64,000 nt of DNA from Viridibacterium sp047600765. Its GTDB lineage: Bacteria > Pseudomonadota > Gammaproteobacteria > Burkholderiales > Rhodocyclaceae. Where the stretch lies: contig JASGKF010000002.1 in the NCBI GenBank assembly GCA_047600765.1, forward strand, positions 558,001 through 622,000. The letters are read 5' to 3'. The translations under genes were made by a program, and so were the position numbers. Of the stretch, positions 61,163 to 64,000 are shown piece after piece. Within the stretch, counting starts at the first letter, position 1. Each line of letters starts with the position of its first letter. The notes under the pieces are model-generated. The model saw only the letters and a list, made by a program, of their open reading frames with translations. It did no database searches and had not been told where the DNA came from.

Positions 61163-62234
61163 ATGAATCTGCAGGCCAAAGGCCTCCTTCTGCATTGCCG
61201 CGGCGGCTTCGAAGGCGAAGTCGCCAGCGAGGCGGCGCAGGCCGTCGCCGAGGCGGGCAACAGCGGTTTTGCACGCGCCAAGGCGGATACGGCCTTCCTG
61301 CGTTTCGAGCTCTACACGCCACAGGACTGGCAGGAGCTGCTGGCCGCCCGCCCGTTCCCTGACTGGGTGTTCGCCCGCGAACGCTATGCCTGGATAGACC
61401 GCATCGAGAACCTGCCCCAGCAGGACCGTGCCGGCGTCATTGCTGCGCAGCTGGCGGCCATGGGCCTGCGCTGTGGGCGCGTCAGCTGCGAGTTCGCCGA
61501 TACCAACGAAGCCAAAGAGATGTCGGGCTTCCTGCGTCGCTTCGCGCCGCACCTTGAGAAGGCCCTGCACAAGGCTGGCGTGCTGCGCGCGCAGGCGTCT
61601 CAGCCGACTTTGCACCTGTTCTTCGAGACCTCAGAAGCCTGTGACATCGGCCTTTCGGCTGCAGGGGATGCGTCGCCTTGGCCCATGGGCGTGCCGCGCC
61701 TGCGCATGCCGCGCGGCGCGCCGAGCCGTTCGACGCTCAAGCTGGCCGAGGCTTTCTATGCCCTGATGAGCGAGGCCGAGCGCGAGAAAGGTCTGCGCGC
61801 CGGGTTGCGTGCAGTTGACCTCGGTGCCTGCCCCGGCGGCTGGACCCTGCAGTTCGCCCAGCGCGGCATCCACGTGCAGTCGGTCAACAACGGCCCGATG
61901 GCCGAGGCCGTGCTGGAGACCGGCATGGTCGAACACGTGCGCGCCGACGGCTTCACCTGGCGGCCTAAGAAGCCCGTGGACCTGGATGGTCTGCGACATG
62001 GTCGAGCAGCCGGCGCGCGTGGCGCGACTGATGGCCGACTGGGTCGCCAGCCGCACCTGCCGGCGCACGATCTTCAACCTCAAGCTGCCCATGAAGAAGC
62101 GTTTCGACGAGATCAATCGCTGCCGCGAAATCATCGACAAGGCCCTCGAAGAGCAAGGTCTGAGCTATACCTTGCGCATGAAGCACCTGTACCACGACCG
62201 CGAAGAGATCACCGCCTATCTGGCGCTGAACTAG
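61163..62234 (+). CDS. rlmM: 23S rRNA (cytidine(2498)-2'-O)-methyltransferase RlmM, +1 frameshift near 61981
   Basis: RlmM methylates the ribose of C2498 in 23S rRNA. The N-terminal THUMP-like part and the SAM-binding motif DLGACPGGWTLQFAQRG are in the first frame. The frame then breaks at VDLDGLRHG; removing one C near 61981 gives VDWMVCDMVEQPARVARLMADW, the expected catalytic aspartate region, and joins the end NLKLPMKKRFDEINRC, which holds the second catalytic lysine. The repaired protein has about 356 residues, a normal size. Confidence 0.88.
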
Positions 62235-62354
62235 GCCCCAGCAGCTTCGAACGGGCGTTTGCCGGCCGTGAAGCAATTTCGCGGCCCCCGCTGCCTACGG
62301 GTATACTCGCGCGCTACGTTTTTGATTATTTACCGGATTTTGGCCGGATTTGAG

Positions 62355-63791
<1,437 letters not shown>

Positions 63792-63809
63792 CTGGGTCAG
63801 TGCCCAAAG

Positions 63810-63835
63810 AAAAAGGCTGCTTGCGCAGCCTTTTT
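63810..63835. terminator. Bidirectional terminator after the helicase gene
   Basis: Arms AAAAAGGCTGC and GCAGCCTTTTT enclose TTGC, followed by TCTTTT. It serves the helicase gene and the convergent partial gene at the window end. Confidence 0.9.
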
Positions 63836-63854
63836 CTTTTGCGTCAGGAGATGC

Positions 63855-64000
63855 TCAGCTATTTTTTGCCAGGAAGGTGGCAACCGCCTGCTGGATGCTT
63901 TGACCATCGGACATGATCGGCTGCGTCAGCAGCGTTTGCATCATCTCTTCGGCCTTGCCCGAGTTTCCGTTCGCCTGCTGTATCAGCACTTGCGCGAACT
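63855..64000 (-). CDS. C-terminal end of an unidentified gene (partial)
   Basis: The minus strand stays open from the window edge to a stop complementary to 63855-63857, giving the last 48 residues, which include AEEMMQTLLTQPIMSDGQ and AVATFLAKNS. The composition is rich in Gln and Ala and looks helical. I cannot identify the family. Its end lies 20 bases from the shared terminator, which supports its being a real gene. Confidence 0.6.
   Translation of the reverse strand, partial: FAQVLIQQANGNSGKAEEMMQTLLTQPIMSDGQSIQQAVATFLAKNS

Overview
The window is a GC-rich, gene-dense chromosomal segment of a betaproteobacterium. Support comes from several gene orders familiar in that class: ctaG-coxC-[DUF2909]-SURF1-[SCO-like]-ctaA-ctaB-sco; ftsE-ftsX near rpoH and ftsY; lolB-ispE-tRNA-Gln-prs-rplY-pth-ychF; and rplU-rpmA-obgE-proB divergent from ispB. 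A Rhodocyclales-type organism is my best guess, but it is inference. I see no insertion sequence, prophage, CRISPR array or rRNA operon.

Layout. 1-5.8 kb: aerobic respiration, the end of a cytochrome c oxidase operon with its heme A and copper assembly factors. 5.9-14.3 kb: a solute-binding protein, rpoH (sigma-32) under a perfect CIRCE operator, a patatin, ftsX, ftsE, an esterase, ftsY, then rsmD, coaD and a ferredoxin. 14.4-24.3 kb: a dynamin-like GTPase, mutM, a TPR protein, and the lolB-to-ychF block with tRNA-Gln. 24.3-28.5 kb: a DUF3999/DUF2339 membrane pair.

28.5-39.9 kb: the most unusual region, a co-oriented set encoding a DUF2170 (YjfI-like) protein, PspA/IM30, a protein with two ribbon-helix-helix-like segments, a YqiJ-like membrane protein, a YqiK-like flotillin, a TerB-like protein, a zinc-ribbon protein, a giant AAA+ ATPase of about 1760 residues and a phospholipase-D-like protein. 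A sigma-70-type promoter overlapped by two identical 13-bp palindromes stands in front of it. It reads as an envelope-stress or membrane-remodelling system that couples PspA and flotillin to a large ATPase. 40.2-41.3 kb carries a tail-anchored zinc-ribbon protein with a duplicated domain.

41.3-50.5 kb: a TauE-type exporter, proB, obgE, rpmA, rplU, ispB, tRNA-Pro, dadA, fbp, a structured intergenic RNA candidate (possibly 6S RNA), tcdA and a CbiX-like chelatase. 50.6-56.7 kb: a signalling cluster with a SpoIIAA-like protein, a receiver-PAS-PP2C phosphatase, a receiver-HATPase protein and a multi-PAS protein whose histidine-kinase core looks inactive. 56.8-64 kb: alaS, a REP-like palindrome pair, ugpQ, a lipoprotein, rlmM, a RhlE-type helicase and the end of one unidentified gene.

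Four conserved genes (ftsE, the giant ATPase, obgE, rlmM) are each interrupted by what looks like one extra base. Because ObgE is normally essential and removing one base restores a normal protein in all four, base-insertion errors in the assembly are the likeliest explanation.
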